Shown piece by piece: positions 1 through 6,211 of a stretch of DNA of 16,757 nt. The DNA is from Chloroflexota bacterium. Lineage in GTDB: Bacteria > Chloroflexota > Dehalococcoidia > DSTF01 > JACRBR01. The notes under the pieces were generated by a model, which was not told where the DNA came from, made no database searches, and saw only the letters and a list, made by a program, of their open reading frames with translations. The stretch is taken from positions 1 through 16,757 of the forward strand of contig JACRBR010000207.1 of the NCBI GenBank assembly GCA_016213125.1. Reading direction: 5' to 3'. The position numbers were made by a program, and so were the translations under genes. Position 1 is the stretch's first letter. Each line of letters begins with the position of its first letter.

Positions 1-349
1 CCTTGGCCACCATCACCGGATCGACCACCAGGTTCTCGACGCCGTGCTCCCGCATCTTGCCGGCGACGGTCCGGATGACGCCGGCGTTCGCGAGCATGCC
101 CGTCTTCACCGCGTCGGTGCCGATGTCCTCGATCACGGCGTCGATCTGCTTCGCGACGAGCGCCTCCGGCATCGCCAGCCAGTCCGCAACCTCGCGTGTG
201 TTCTGTGCCGTCACCGCCGTGATGGCCGACGTCCCGTACACGCCGTAGGCGGCGAAGGTCTTGAGGTCGGCCTGGATCCCGGCGCCGCCGCCGGAGTCGC
301 TGCCGGCGATGGTCATCGCTCGCGGGGCCGTTGTCCGATCGTCTTCCAT
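1..349 (-). CDS. thiD: Hydroxymethylpyrimidine (phosphate) kinase ThiD, N-terminal part
   Basis: This is the 5' part of a gene that runs off the left edge; about 116 codons are visible. ThiD phosphorylates HMP and HMP-phosphate to HMP-pyrophosphate in cytoplasmic thiamine biosynthesis. The N-terminus shows the family's glycine-rich signature GSDSGGGAGIQAD just after a short leader. It is followed by KTFAAYGVYGTSAITAVTAQN and later DAVKTGMLAN and VDPVMV, all typical of the ribokinase-like HMP kinase fold. The start at 349 gives an 11-residue leader and has an AGGGGA Shine-Dalgarno-like stretch 4 nt upstream; an alternative ATG at 316 begins MTIAGSD but has no better ribosome site. The TPP riboswitch upstream on the same strand independently supports the assignment. 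Whether the protein is fused at its C-terminus (for example to ThiE or TenA) cannot be seen. Confidence 0.93.
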   Translation of the reverse strand, partial: MEDDRTTAPRAMTIAGSDSGGGAGIQADLKTFAAYGVYGTSAITAVTAQNTREVADWLAMPEALVAKQIDAVIEDIGTDAVKTGMLANAGVIRTVAGKMREHGVENLVVDPVMVAK

Positions 350-364
350 GAGGTCCCCTGTCAG

Positions 365-391
365 AGCGCGAGGCGAGAGCCTGCTCGCGCT
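365..391 (-). promoter_or_regulatory. Expression-platform hairpin of the thiD leader
   Basis: A perfect 8-bp inverted repeat, AGCGCGAG and CTCGCGCT (365-372 and 384-391), sits between the TPP aptamer and the thiD ribosome-binding site. No run of T follows on the minus strand, so it does not look like a classical intrinsic terminator. A separate TCCCC (429-425) just after the aptamer can pair with the GGGGA of the Shine-Dalgarno region (358-354), which suggests translational control. The pairing is seen; its use as a switch is inferred. Confidence 0.45.
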
Positions 392-437
392 GTTGCTCGC
401 GGGGGCAATGCCCTGGTGGCCGAGGGGGATCGTGGTT

Positions 438-532
438 CGTTCCCTCCCTGCGCCGGCATTACCCGGTTCAGGTTCAGCGGTCGGCCGCCGCGGCGACCCT
501 CTCAGCCGGCCATCGCCAGCTCCCGCGGAACG
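438..532 (-). promoter_or_regulatory. TPP riboswitch (THI element) controlling thiD
   Basis: Read on the minus strand, the stretch contains the two hallmark conserved blocks of the thiamine-pyrophosphate aptamer: CTGAGAGGG (about 502-494), and GAACCTGAACC followed by GGGTAATGCCGGCGCAGGGA (ending near 447). The outer P1 helix can be formed by GTTCC (531-527) and GGAAC (443-439). It lies about 90 nt before the thiD start codon, and its 5' edge falls a few nt after the transcription start predicted from the promoter at 544-573. The aptamer match is strong; its exact ends are approximate. Confidence 0.95.
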
Positions 533-543
533 TCTGCGGATTC

Positions 544-573
544 AGCCTACGGTGGATTCGATGAGGCAGTCAA
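544..573 (-). promoter_or_regulatory. Promoter of the thiD riboswitch transcript
   Basis: On the minus strand a -35 box TTGACT (573-568) is separated by 18 nt from TAGGCT (549-544), a -10 form common in GC-rich bacteria. The predicted start, about 7 nt downstream near 537, puts the riboswitch aptamer at the very 5' end of the RNA, as expected. Confidence 0.6.
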
Positions 574-595
574 GCGGACCCGTCGGCGGCGCTGC

Positions 596-601
596 TATGA
601 T
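596..601 (+). promoter_or_regulatory. -10 box of the DUF433/DUF5615 pair (probable leaderless start)
   Basis: TATGAT lies exactly 6 nt before the ATG at 608. Transcription would begin at or next to the A of the start codon, and no Shine-Dalgarno sequence is present. No convincing -35 box is seen. The arrangement is divergent from the thiD promoter, within about 30 nt. Confidence 0.5.
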
Positions 602-607
602 GCGGAC

Positions 608-847
608 ATGGACTGGCGCGGCCACATTACGTCGAACCCGAAGGTCCTGGGAGGCAAACCGGCCGTTAAGGGCACGCGCCTCGCGGTCGACTTCGTGCTG
701 GGATTGTTCGCAGCGGGTTGGACGATGGAACAGGTTCTGGAGAATTATCCGACGTTGTCGCGGGAATCTGTGCAGGCGGTCTTTTCGTACGCCGCCGAGA
801 CGCTGCATGACGACCAGCGCTACCCGCTGCCCGCGACGTCGTCCTGA
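608..847 (+). CDS. DUF433-family antitoxin-like protein
   Basis: A 79-residue protein beginning MDWRGHITSNPKVLGGKPAVKG. It carries the DUF433 hallmarks: an I-x-x-(D/N)P-x-(V/I)-x-GGKP-x-(I/V)-K-G-T-R start, then the helix region VDFVLGLFAAGWTMEQVLENYPTLSRESVQAVFSYA. DUF433 proteins are short helix-turn-helix-like proteins usually found next to DUF5615 PIN-like toxins and are regarded as the antitoxin partner. That is the arrangement here, with only 3 nt before the toxin ATG, so the two are probably translated together. The start at 608 was chosen because the family's N-terminus begins there and a -10 box lies 6 nt upstream; the longer open frame upstream runs antisense to the thiD leader. The family assignment is firm, the antitoxin role is by family knowledge. 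Confidence 0.85.
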   Translation: MDWRGHITSNPKVLGGKPAVKGTRLAVDFVLGLFAAGWTMEQVLENYPTLSRESVQAVFSYAAETLHDDQRYPLPATSS

Positions 848-850
848 TCG

Positions 851-1234
851 ATGCACTTCCTCGCGGATGAGAACTTCCCGCTGACTAGCGCCCGTCGATT
901 GGCCACCGCCGGTCATGATGTAGACAGGGTGGTTGGCACCGTTCCGTCGGTCGAGGACGAAGAAGTGCTGCTGCGCGCGGTGGCCGAGCAGCGCATCCTC
1001 CTGACGTTCGACAGCGACTTTGGAGCCTTGATCTACCGCGACAGGATGCGCTGTCCCCCCGGCGTCGTCTACTTTCGCTTACCAGCAGCGACCCCCGAGC
1101 AGCCAGCGAACATCACCCTGTCCGTGATCGATCGCGGCGATCTGACGCTAGGAGGGCATGTTCACGGTGGTCGACCTCGACGCCATTCGTCAGCGGCCTC
1201 TACCGTGAAACGGCCTGCCTTTACCTCGACGTGA
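851..1234 (+). CDS. DUF5615 PIN-like toxin, frame apparently disrupted near the C-terminus
   Basis: The protein starts MHFLADENFP and contains LLTFDSDFG (residues 51-58), matching the DUF5615 PIN-like (Mut7-C-like) fold. Asp6, Asp54 and Asp56 are candidate metal-binding acidic residues of a nuclease site. It follows the DUF433 gene by 3 nt, the usual toxin-antitoxin order. Up to about residue 101 it reads normally, but the last 26 residues (from HVHGG) look unlike the family. In the +1 frame the DNA reads MFTVVDLDAIRQRPLP and then a stop at 1206-1208, the expected family ending (FTVV...R-RPLP). One extra base within 1151-1157 (GGAGGGC) explains this. The corrected gene would span 851-1208 and would not overlap the convergent dehydrogenase gene. 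It is either a real inactivating mutation or a sequencing error. Confidence 0.8.
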   Translation: MHFLADENFPLTSARRLATAGHDVDRVVGTVPSVEDEEVLLRAVAEQRILLTFDSDFGALIYRDRMRCPPGVVYFRLPAATPEQPANITLSVIDRGDLTLGGHVHGGRPRRHSSAASTVKRPAFTST

Positions 1235-1997
1235 GCAGCACGCCGCCGTCCACCGGGAGCACCACGCCCGTCACATACCGCGCCTCGCCTGACGCCAGGT
1301 ACAGCGACGCGTACGCGATGTCCCACGCCGTGCCCTCGAGGCCGAGCGGCGATGCCCTGCGGCGCGCCTCTCGCAGCTCGTCGGTCATCCCTGCCACCTG
1401 CACCATCGGCGTGAACACCGGCCCGGGCTCGATGCAGTTCACGCGGATGCGGTCGCGGGCATGGTCCGCCGCCAGCCCGCGGGTGAGCGCCTCGACCGCG
1501 CCCTTCGAGGTCGCGTAGGCGGTCAGCCCGCGCGGCAGCCACGCCGCGATCGACGAGATGTTCACGATGGCGCCGCCGTTCGCCTTCATGGCCGGGATCG
1601 CGGCCTTCGCCGCCAGCATCATGCCGGTGACGTTGACCCGCATCATCCGCTCCCACACGGCGTCGTCCATGTCGAGGATCGTGCCCGCTCTCGCGCCGAT
1701 GCCGACGTTGTTTTGCAGGATGTCCAGCTTTCCCCACCGCCCGACCGCCTCCTCGACCATCGCGCGGCACTGCGCCGCATCCGTGACGTCGGCCTGGAAC
1801 ACGGCGCCGGTGTCCTGCAAACCCTCGGCCTGGAGTTGATGCGCGGTCTCCTCGGCGCGTTCGGCGACGCGGTCCACCAGCAGCACCTTCGCGCCTTCAC
1901 GTGCGAACAGGATCGCCGCCGCGCGCCCGTTGCCGATGCCCTCGGTCTGCGAGCCCGCGCCCGTGACGATCGCCACCTTGCCGTCCAGTCTTCCCAT
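1221..1997 (-). CDS. Short-chain dehydrogenase/reductase (SDR), classical type
   Basis: A 258-residue NAD(P)-dependent oxidoreductase of the classical SDR family. The cofactor loop TGAGSQTEGIGNG (12-24) is a variant of TGxxxGIG. Asp42 at the end of the second strand suggests NAD preference. The remaining markers are DV at 70-71, NNVG (96-99, usually NNAG), Asn122, Ser148/149, and the catalytic YATSK (161-165). EPGPVFTPM and the C-terminal YVTGVVLPVDGG are also family-typical. A GAGG Shine-Dalgarno stretch lies 6 nt before the ATG. The gene follows trmD on the same strand by 39 nt and converges with the toxin gene. The substrate cannot be told from the sequence; FabG-like, steroid- and sugar-alcohol-active members all share these motifs. 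Confidence 0.92.
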   Translation of the reverse strand: MGRLDGKVAIVTGAGSQTEGIGNGRAAAILFAREGAKVLLVDRVAERAEETAHQLQAEGLQDTGAVFQADVTDAAQCRAMVEEAVGRWGKLDILQNNVGIGARAGTILDMDDAVWERMMRVNVTGMMLAAKAAIPAMKANGGAIVNISSIAAWLPRGLTAYATSKGAVEALTRGLAADHARDRIRVNCIEPGPVFTPMVQVAGMTDELREARRRASPLGLEGTAWDIAYASLYLASGEARYVTGVVLPVDGGVLLTSR

Positions 1998-2036
1998 AGC
2001 AAACCTCGGTGTCCTCTGTGCCTCGGTGGTGAATCC

Positions 2037-2771
2037 CTAATCCGTCGCCAGCTCGTCCCGCACGATGCGGCGCTCTTCCTCCGTCAGCTCCGCCTTCGCC
2101 AGCAGGTCCGGCCGCCGCCGCGCCGTCCGAATCAGGCTCTGCCGCCGCCGCCACTTCGCGATCTCCGCGTGGTGGCCCGAGAGCAGGATCTCCGGGATCG
2201 GCAGATCGCGGTAAATGGCGGGTCGGGTGTACTGCGGGTACTCCAGCAGGCCCTGGGCGTGCGACTCCTCCTCCAGCGACAGCTCCGATCCCAGCACGCC
2301 CGGCTGGTGCCGCGCCACCGCGTCCACCACCACGATCGCCGCGGGCTCCCCGCCGGATAGTACGTAGTCGCCGATGCTGATCTCGTCGTCACAGAGGTGC
2401 TCGCGCACACGCTCGTCGACGCCCTCGTAGTGCCCGCAGATCAGGATGAGTCGGGGCGCCGCCGCCAGCTCGGCGACCACGTCGTGGTTCAGGAGCCGTC
2501 CCTGCGGCGTCAGGAGCACCACACGCCCGCGCGGCTCCGCCATCGCCTGCACCGCATCGACGCAGTCGAACAGCGGCTCCGGCTTCATCACCATGCCCGG
2601 CCCGCCGCCGTAAGCGTAGTCGTCCACGACGTGATGCTTGTCGTCGGTGTAGTCGCGCGGGTTGTGCACGGCGATCTCCAGCACGCCCGCTTCGCGGGCG
2701 CGGGCGATGATGCTGGCGTCGAACGGCCCGGAGAACATCTCCGGGAAGAGGCTGACGATGTCGATCCTCAT
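2037..2771 (-). CDS. trmD: tRNA (guanine-N1)-methyltransferase TrmD
   Basis: TrmD methylates G37 of tRNAs next to the anticodon using S-adenosylmethionine, preventing +1 frameshifting. The 244-residue product starts MRIDIVSLFPEMF, the standard TrmD N-terminus. It has YGGGPGMVMKPEP (54-66), the SPOUT-knot segments LILICGHYEGVDERV (108-122) and ISIGDYVLSGGEPAA (131-145), and VDAVARHQPGVLG (149-161). Arg121 and Asp150 correspond to the catalytic residues of the E. coli enzyme by motif position. The start at 2771 is fixed by this N-terminus; the frame stays open upstream but inside the NUDIX gene. ATG overlaps the NUDIX stop as ATGA, so translation is probably coupled. It is unusual to find it outside the rpsP-rimM-trmD-rplS cluster. 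Confidence 0.97.
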   Translation of the reverse strand: MRIDIVSLFPEMFSGPFDASIIARAREAGVLEIAVHNPRDYTDDKHHVVDDYAYGGGPGMVMKPEPLFDCVDAVQAMAEPRGRVVLLTPQGRLLNHDVVAELAAAPRLILICGHYEGVDERVREHLCDDEISIGDYVLSGGEPAAIVVVDAVARHQPGVLGSELSLEEESHAQGLLEYPQYTRPAIYRDLPIPEILLSGHHAEIAKWRRRQSLIRTARRRPDLLAKAELTEEERRIVRDELATD

Positions 2772-3292
2772 GTCCGCGCCTGCTCTTGCGCCACGAACTC
2801 CCGCAGCGCCTGTTCGGTCGTGGCGAATGCCAGGTCGTCCCACGGGATATCGTCGATGGCGTACCACTGCACCGCCATCGACTCGAAGTCCCCCACGAAG
2901 GCGTCGTCGGAGTCGCTGGTTCCCCGGTAGACGACCAGCACGATGCCGACGTCCTTGCGCACGTAGATGCCGTGCAGGCCCGTGAGCGTCACGTCGAGCC
3001 CGACTTCCTCCTTCGTTTCCCGCGTGGCGCCGTCAGCGGGCGCCTCGCCGAACTCCAGGAAGCCGCCGGGGAAGGTCCAGAAGCCGCGGCGCGGCTCGAT
3101 CGCCCGCTGCTGCAACAGCACGCGGCCTCGGCGCTCGACGATGACGGCGACGACAACGCGTGGGTTGAGATAGTGGACGAAGCCGCAGCCCTCGCACTTG
3201 AGGCGGGTCTGCCCCTCCTTCTCGACGTAACGTTCGACGAGGTAGTGTCCGCAGACCTGGCAGAAGCGCGGGGTAGGGAGGCGTTCTGGCAT
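2768..3292 (-). CDS. NUDIX hydrolase with N-terminal zinc ribbon
   Basis: A 174-residue protein. Residues 11-36 hold two CxxC pairs (Cys11/Cys14 and Cys33/Cys36) forming a zinc ribbon of the kind found in NudC-related NUDIX enzymes. A perfect Nudix box follows at 77-99: Gly77, Glu83, Arg91-Glu92, Glu95-Glu96, Gly98-Leu99, which coordinates the metal that cleaves a nucleoside-diphosphate-X bond. The linker HYLNPRVVVAVIV is typical of the zinc-ribbon NUDIX group. The substrate (ADP-ribose, NADH, capped RNA or another) cannot be assigned; the NADH-pyrophosphatase SQPWPFPxS motif is not seen, arguing against true NudC. It is the first gene of a run with trmD and the dehydrogenase. Confidence 0.9.
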   Translation of the reverse strand: MPERLPTPRFCQVCGHYLVERYVEKEGQTRLKCEGCGFVHYLNPRVVVAVIVERRGRVLLQQRAIEPRRGFWTFPGGFLEFGEAPADGATRETKEEVGLDVTLTGLHGIYVRKDVGIVLVVYRGTSDSDDAFVGDFESMAVQWYAIDDIPWDDLAFATTEQALREFVAQEQART

Positions 3293-3322
3293 CGCGTTGA
3301 CATGATCGCTGGTGGAGGCGCT

Positions 3323-3338
3323 TATTCGCTACCGAATA
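3323..3338. repeat. Inverted repeat between divergent NUDIX and zinc-ribbon genes
   Basis: TATTCG-CTAC-CGAATA is a 6-bp inverted repeat in the 155-bp divergent spacer. It lies 2 nt upstream of the plus-strand -35 box at 3341 and 31 nt before the NUDIX start, so it could be an operator. The arms are short and chance is possible. Confidence 0.3.
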
Positions 3339-3340
3339 GC

Positions 3341-3370
3341 TTGACTGTAAGTCTGACCCCGCCATAAGAT
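3341..3370 (+). promoter_or_regulatory. Promoter of the zinc-ribbon protein gene
   Basis: TTGACT (3341-3346) and TAAGAT (3365-3370) are spaced 18 nt apart. This is the same -35 hexamer and spacing as the thiD promoter in this window. The predicted leader is about 70 nt and ends in the AAGGAGG ribosome site at 3435-3441. Confidence 0.6.
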
Positions 3371-3447
3371 CGCACCCATCCGCGCACCGGCGTTGCCTGA
3401 GGCGTCGGCGGCGTCTCCCTTCACTACCTGTCTCAAGGAGGAAAACG

Positions 3448-3744
3448 GTGGCATTCGAGGATAAGTCGTTGACTTGCCGCGACTGCGAGGGCACGTTCGT
3501 GTTCACGGCGGGAGAACAGGGCTTCTATCTGGAGAAAGGGCTACTCAACGAACCCCAGCGCTGCCCATCCTGCCGGGCCACGCGGCGCCGGGACCGCACG
3601 CCGGCAACCGGCCCGCGCGAAATGACGACGGTGACCTGCGCCGACTGCGGTGGCCAGGCCACCGTGCCGTTCGTGCCGCGCTACGACCGGCCGGTCTATT
3701 GCAGCAACTGCTTCGAGACCGCGCGCGCCGTCATCGCAAGCTGA
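3448..3744 (+). CDS. Small double zinc-ribbon protein (CxxC-x17-CxxC type)
   Basis: A 98-residue protein with two zinc-binding modules. The first has Cys10/Cys13 and Cys39/Cys42 around EGTFVFTAGEQGFY and resembles the family described as probable zinc-binding domain. The second has Cys64/Cys67, exactly 17 residues, then Cys85/Cys88 (TCADCGG ... PFVPRYDRPVYCSNC), the CxxC-x17-CxxC domain. An Arg-rich linker (residues 43-57) separates them. The start is GTG at 3448, supported by AAGGAGG 6 nt upstream and by the conserved opening FEDKSLTCRDC. It stands alone with its own promoter and terminator. Similar proteins are widespread in GC-rich bacteria, but no molecular function is known to me; nucleic-acid or protein binding is plausible only. 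Confidence 0.88.
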   Translation: MAFEDKSLTCRDCEGTFVFTAGEQGFYLEKGLLNEPQRCPSCRATRRRDRTPATGPREMTTVTCADCGGQATVPFVPRYDRPVYCSNCFETARAVIAS

Positions 3745-3776
3745 GCCCGCGCGCTCTACAAGTGAATATGAACAAC

Positions 3777-3802
3777 GAATGCCCGCCGTTCGGCGGGCAT
3801 TC
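3777..3802. terminator. Bidirectional terminator hairpin
   Basis: A perfect 11-bp stem, GAATGCCCGCC / GGCGGGCATTC (3777-3787 and 3792-3802), closes a GTTC loop between the convergent zinc-ribbon and moaE genes. On the minus strand a T-rich stretch (GTTGTTCATATTCACTTG) follows the stem, so it probably ends the moaE transcript best. On the plus strand only a weak pyrimidine tail is present. Confidence 0.8.
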
Positions 3803-3825
3803 TCCTGTCGCGGTCGGATGTCGTT

Positions 3826-4263
3826 TTACGGGCTGCCGTCCTCTACGCCCGGCACATGCCCCTCAATCCACTCCTCGCCGCCCTCGAACACTTCCTTCTT
3901 CCATACGGGCACGATCTGCTTGATGCGGTCTACGGCGAAGTGGCACGCATCGAACGCCTCCTTGCGATGGCCCGATGACACGGCCACCAGAAGACTCGTC
4001 TCGCCGATCTCGAGCCGGCCGGTACGGTGCAGAATACCGACGCCCGTCACCGTGAACTTCGCCCGCACCTCGTCCGCCACCTCGCGCATCTTCTTGATCG
4101 CCATCTCGGGATAGGCGTCGTACTCCAGCCAGAGCACTTTGCGGCCGAGGTTCTCGTTGCGCGCCACGCCGTAAAACAGGGCGACAGCCCCGCTCTCATC
4201 GCGCCGCACGGCCGCGACGAGCGGTCCCGGGTCCAGGGGCTCAGCCGTAATCTCGAACATCAT
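3826..4263 (-). CDS. moaE: Molybdopterin synthase catalytic subunit MoaE
   Basis: MoaE and the thiocarboxylated MoaD convert cyclic pyranopterin monophosphate into molybdopterin, the dithiolene cofactor that binds Mo or W. The 145-residue protein shows the family pattern throughout: GAVALFYGVARNENLGRKV, LEYDAYPEMA, ILHRTGRLEIGE, VAVSSGHRKEAFDAC and VPVWKKEVF. The lysines near the C-terminus are at the expected catalytic site. The reading frame opens ATGATG at 4263/4260; the first ATG overlaps the moaD stop and a GGAGG lies immediately upstream, so either Met could start. It is directly downstream of moaD, as usual, and ends before a strong terminator. Confidence 0.96.
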   Translation of the reverse strand: MMFEITAEPLDPGPLVAAVRRDESGAVALFYGVARNENLGRKVLWLEYDAYPEMAIKKMREVADEVRAKFTVTGVGILHRTGRLEIGETSLLVAVSSGHRKEAFDACHFAVDRIKQIVPVWKKEVFEGGEEWIEGHVPGVEDGSP

Positions 4264-4505
4264 CCTCCGCTCACCGGGGGTATCAGCGCCACCATGTCGC
4301 CTTCCTGCAGCACGTAGTCGCCCGGGACGTACTCCTCACCCACGGCGCACACCAGCGTCGACAGGAACGCCTCCGTCACCGGGTACTCCTCCCCCAGCCG
4401 CTCACGCAACTGCCGGACGGTCGCTCCTTCGCGCACGTCCAGGACGATCTCGCGCTTTCCCACCATCTGGTGCAGGCCAGCAAACAGCCGCACGTTCACC
4501 TTCAT
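4260..4505 (-). CDS. moaD: Molybdopterin synthase sulfur carrier subunit MoaD
   Basis: An 81-residue ubiquitin-fold protein starting MKVNVRLFAGLHQMVGKRE and ending PPVSGG. The C-terminal Gly-Gly is the site that is adenylylated and thiocarboxylated before sulfur transfer to molybdopterin. EGATVRQLRERLGEEYP and YVLQEGDMVALIPPVSGG are typical of the family. Its stop overlaps the moaE start, so the two subunits are translationally coupled. It follows the alpha/beta hydrolase gene by 43 nt, but a near-consensus -10 box 7 nt before its ATG suggests its own leaderless transcript. Confidence 0.95.
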   Translation of the reverse strand: MKVNVRLFAGLHQMVGKREIVLDVREGATVRQLRERLGEEYPVTEAFLSTLVCAVGEEYVPGDYVLQEGDMVALIPPVSGG

Positions 4506-4512
4506 CGCGGAA

Positions 4513-4518
4513 ATTGTA
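4513..4518 (-). promoter_or_regulatory. -10 box of moaDE (probable leaderless start)
   Basis: On the minus strand TACAAT lies 7 nt before the moaD ATG (4505), with no Shine-Dalgarno sequence in between. It matches the -10 consensus at five of six positions. No clear -35 box is seen 17 nt upstream. Confidence 0.5.
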
Positions 4519-4548
4519 CCCGCATGCCGCCCGATGCTCTCGCCACGA

Positions 4549-6159
4549 TCAAGGATCGTCGGAGCGTGGCAGCGTGAACGCCGGTACCCCGGCGCGCGCG
4601 CAGGAGATGTCGGCCGTGGCCGGATCCTCCAGGAAGGCCGCGATGATCTGCATCGGGCAGTCCGACTCGCGCTGGAAAAGCAGCCCGTGGCCGAGGCCCT
4701 GTACTTCCACGAACACGCTCCCGGCCAGCGTCGAGCCGGCGATTCTTCCCCATTCGGGTGGCGTCGAGGGGTCGAACTCGCCCGCGAGGATCAGAGCCGG
4801 TGTATCCCCGGCCACGGCCCGCGTCTCGACATCCGGCCGGGGGGCCGCGCCCCAGCGGGAGCAGAACTCCTTCTCCTCTCGAAGCGTCTCTTCGTCGGTG
4901 ATGCCGAAGGTCTTCGCTTCGCGCAGTTCAGGCCACAGCTGCGCGCTCGCCGCCAGCACGGCGCCCGCCTCCGCGAACGGCATCTCCTCCGAGCACAACA
5001 CGGACGTCCGCATCGGGACAGCACCTGTTGGACCCCCTGCGCCGCCATACTGCGCGTCCAGCAGCGGCGTCAGGCCCGCGTACTGCCCGTTCGCGGCGGC
5101 ATCAATCAGCTGCGGGATCCGCTCCAGGAAGCGAGACGTCGAGATCGACCCGAAGAGGACCGACAGTAGCACCGGGCCATTCACCTCGATCGGGCGCAAC
5201 GCCCCGGACCGCGCGTCTCGCGCTTCGAGCGTAACCGGTTCCTCGTCCACCTGTTGCACGGCCGCGAGCAGCGTCTCCTCGAGTTGCGGGTACGCCTCCG
5301 CGCACGGCGGCTGCGCCTCGCACGCGGCGAACACGCGCTCGAGCGCCTGTTGCTGGTTGAGCGCCGTGCCGGCGTACAGGTCGACCTGCGGCGGGTACGC
5401 CGAGTCGAGCACGATGCTCCGGATCCCCGCCGCACCGTCGCGCAGCATCGTGAGCGCCACGCGGGTGCCGTAGGACACGCCGTACACGCTGTAGTCGTCG
5501 TACCCCAGCGCCTTCATGACGTCGGCGGCGTCGGCGGCGATGGCGGCGCTGTTGTAGGCGTTGAGCTGCGCGCCGTTCGCGACGATGCGGTCGCGGCAGA
5601 TGAACAGCGCCTCTTCGGCCTCGCGCTCGTCCTCCTCGCTGGGCGACCCCGTGCCATAGTGACCCGACGCGCTCAATGCGTCGAGCTCGGGGCACGACAT
5701 GTCGGGCTCCGACAGCCCCGTGCCCCGATAGTCGAAGAAAACGAGGTCGCGCGCCGACTGCAGGGGCGCGGCGAAGTCCGCCGTGAACCAGCCCGGAAAG
5801 ATGCCCTGAAGCGTGGAGCCTCCCGGCCCGCCGTCCAGCACCAGCAAGGGCGTATCGGGCGCCTGAGCCGTGGATCGAAGAACCGCGAACGCCAGCCGGA
5901 TACGACGGGAGCTGGAGTCCGACCGACCTTCCGGGACCTCGACGAATCCGCACCGGACGTTCGTCTCGTCCTGGCCGGCGGGCAGGTCGAACGAGCACGG
6001 CGCCCCTTCCAGGTTCACCTCGTAGTCGAGCGACGGTGTGGGTGCGGCCGCAATCGTCGGCGCGGCGGTGGGGGCGGGCGCGGCGTCCCTCGCGCACGCG
6101 CCGGCCGTCACGGCAACCGCCGCGAGCAGCAAGAATAGCCAGGGGCGGGGCGTCGTCAT
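4549..6159 (-). CDS. Exported alpha/beta-hydrolase, TAP-like (peptidase S33-type) family
   Basis: A 536-residue protein with an N-terminal hydrophobic signal (residues 7-21) ending TAGAC. This is a degenerate lipobox with Cys22, so it is probably a lipoprotein or otherwise exported. An Ala/Pro/Thr-rich linker follows (24-43). The hydrolase core has LDGGPGGS (108-115, oxyanion region), FFDYRGTGLSEP (141-152), the nucleophile elbow GVSYGT (227-232, Ser229), Asp463 in GEFDPSTPP and His491 in GLGHG. Several paired cysteines fit an extracytoplasmic location. This layout matches tripeptidyl-aminopeptidase/proline-iminopeptidase-like enzymes of GC-rich bacteria. It probably cleaves short peptides or esters outside the membrane; the substrate is not known. 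It diverges from the ComF-like gene and precedes moaD. Confidence 0.9.
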   Translation of the reverse strand: MTTPRPWLFLLLAAVAVTAGACARDAAPAPTAAPTIAAAPTPSLDYEVNLEGAPCSFDLPAGQDETNVRCGFVEVPEGRSDSSSRRIRLAFAVLRSTAQAPDTPLLVLDGGPGGSTLQGIFPGWFTADFAAPLQSARDLVFFDYRGTGLSEPDMSCPELDALSASGHYGTGSPSEEDEREAEEALFICRDRIVANGAQLNAYNSAAIAADAADVMKALGYDDYSVYGVSYGTRVALTMLRDGAAGIRSIVLDSAYPPQVDLYAGTALNQQQALERVFAACEAQPPCAEAYPQLEETLLAAVQQVDEEPVTLEARDARSGALRPIEVNGPVLLSVLFGSISTSRFLERIPQLIDAAANGQYAGLTPLLDAQYGGAGGPTGAVPMRTSVLCSEEMPFAEAGAVLAASAQLWPELREAKTFGITDEETLREEKEFCSRWGAAPRPDVETRAVAGDTPALILAGEFDPSTPPEWGRIAGSTLAGSVFVEVQGLGHGLLFQRESDCPMQIIAAFLEDPATADISCARAGVPAFTLPRSDDP

Positions 6160-6168
6160 CGGTTTCGA

Positions 6169-6174
6169 AGTCTA
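6169..6174 (-). promoter_or_regulatory. -10 box of the alpha/beta hydrolase gene (probable leaderless start)
   Basis: On the minus strand TAGACT lies 9 nt before the ATG at 6159, and no ribosome-binding site intervenes. It shares the 61-bp divergent spacer with the plus-strand TATACT at 6206. No good -35 box is visible. Confidence 0.4.
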
Positions 6175-6205
6175 GCGGCTTGTACCCCCACCCTTCCGGC
6201 CCGCG

Positions 6206-6211
6206 TATACT
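6206..6211 (+). promoter_or_regulatory. -10 box of the ComF-like gene (probable leaderless start)
   Basis: TATACT (five of six consensus positions) lies 9 nt before the GTG start at 6221, leaving no room for a Shine-Dalgarno sequence. The only -35-like hexamer, TTGTAC at 6180, is 20 nt away, longer than usual. Confidence 0.45.

Noticed and set aside
1461..2360. Plus-strand frame of 299 codons
   Set aside because: Antisense to both the dehydrogenase and trmD; Arg- and His-rich with no domain.
4545..4559. ACGATC-AAG-GATCGT hairpin over the hydrolase stop as a terminator
   Set aside because: Only 6 bp, a 3-nt loop and no T-run; too weak to call.
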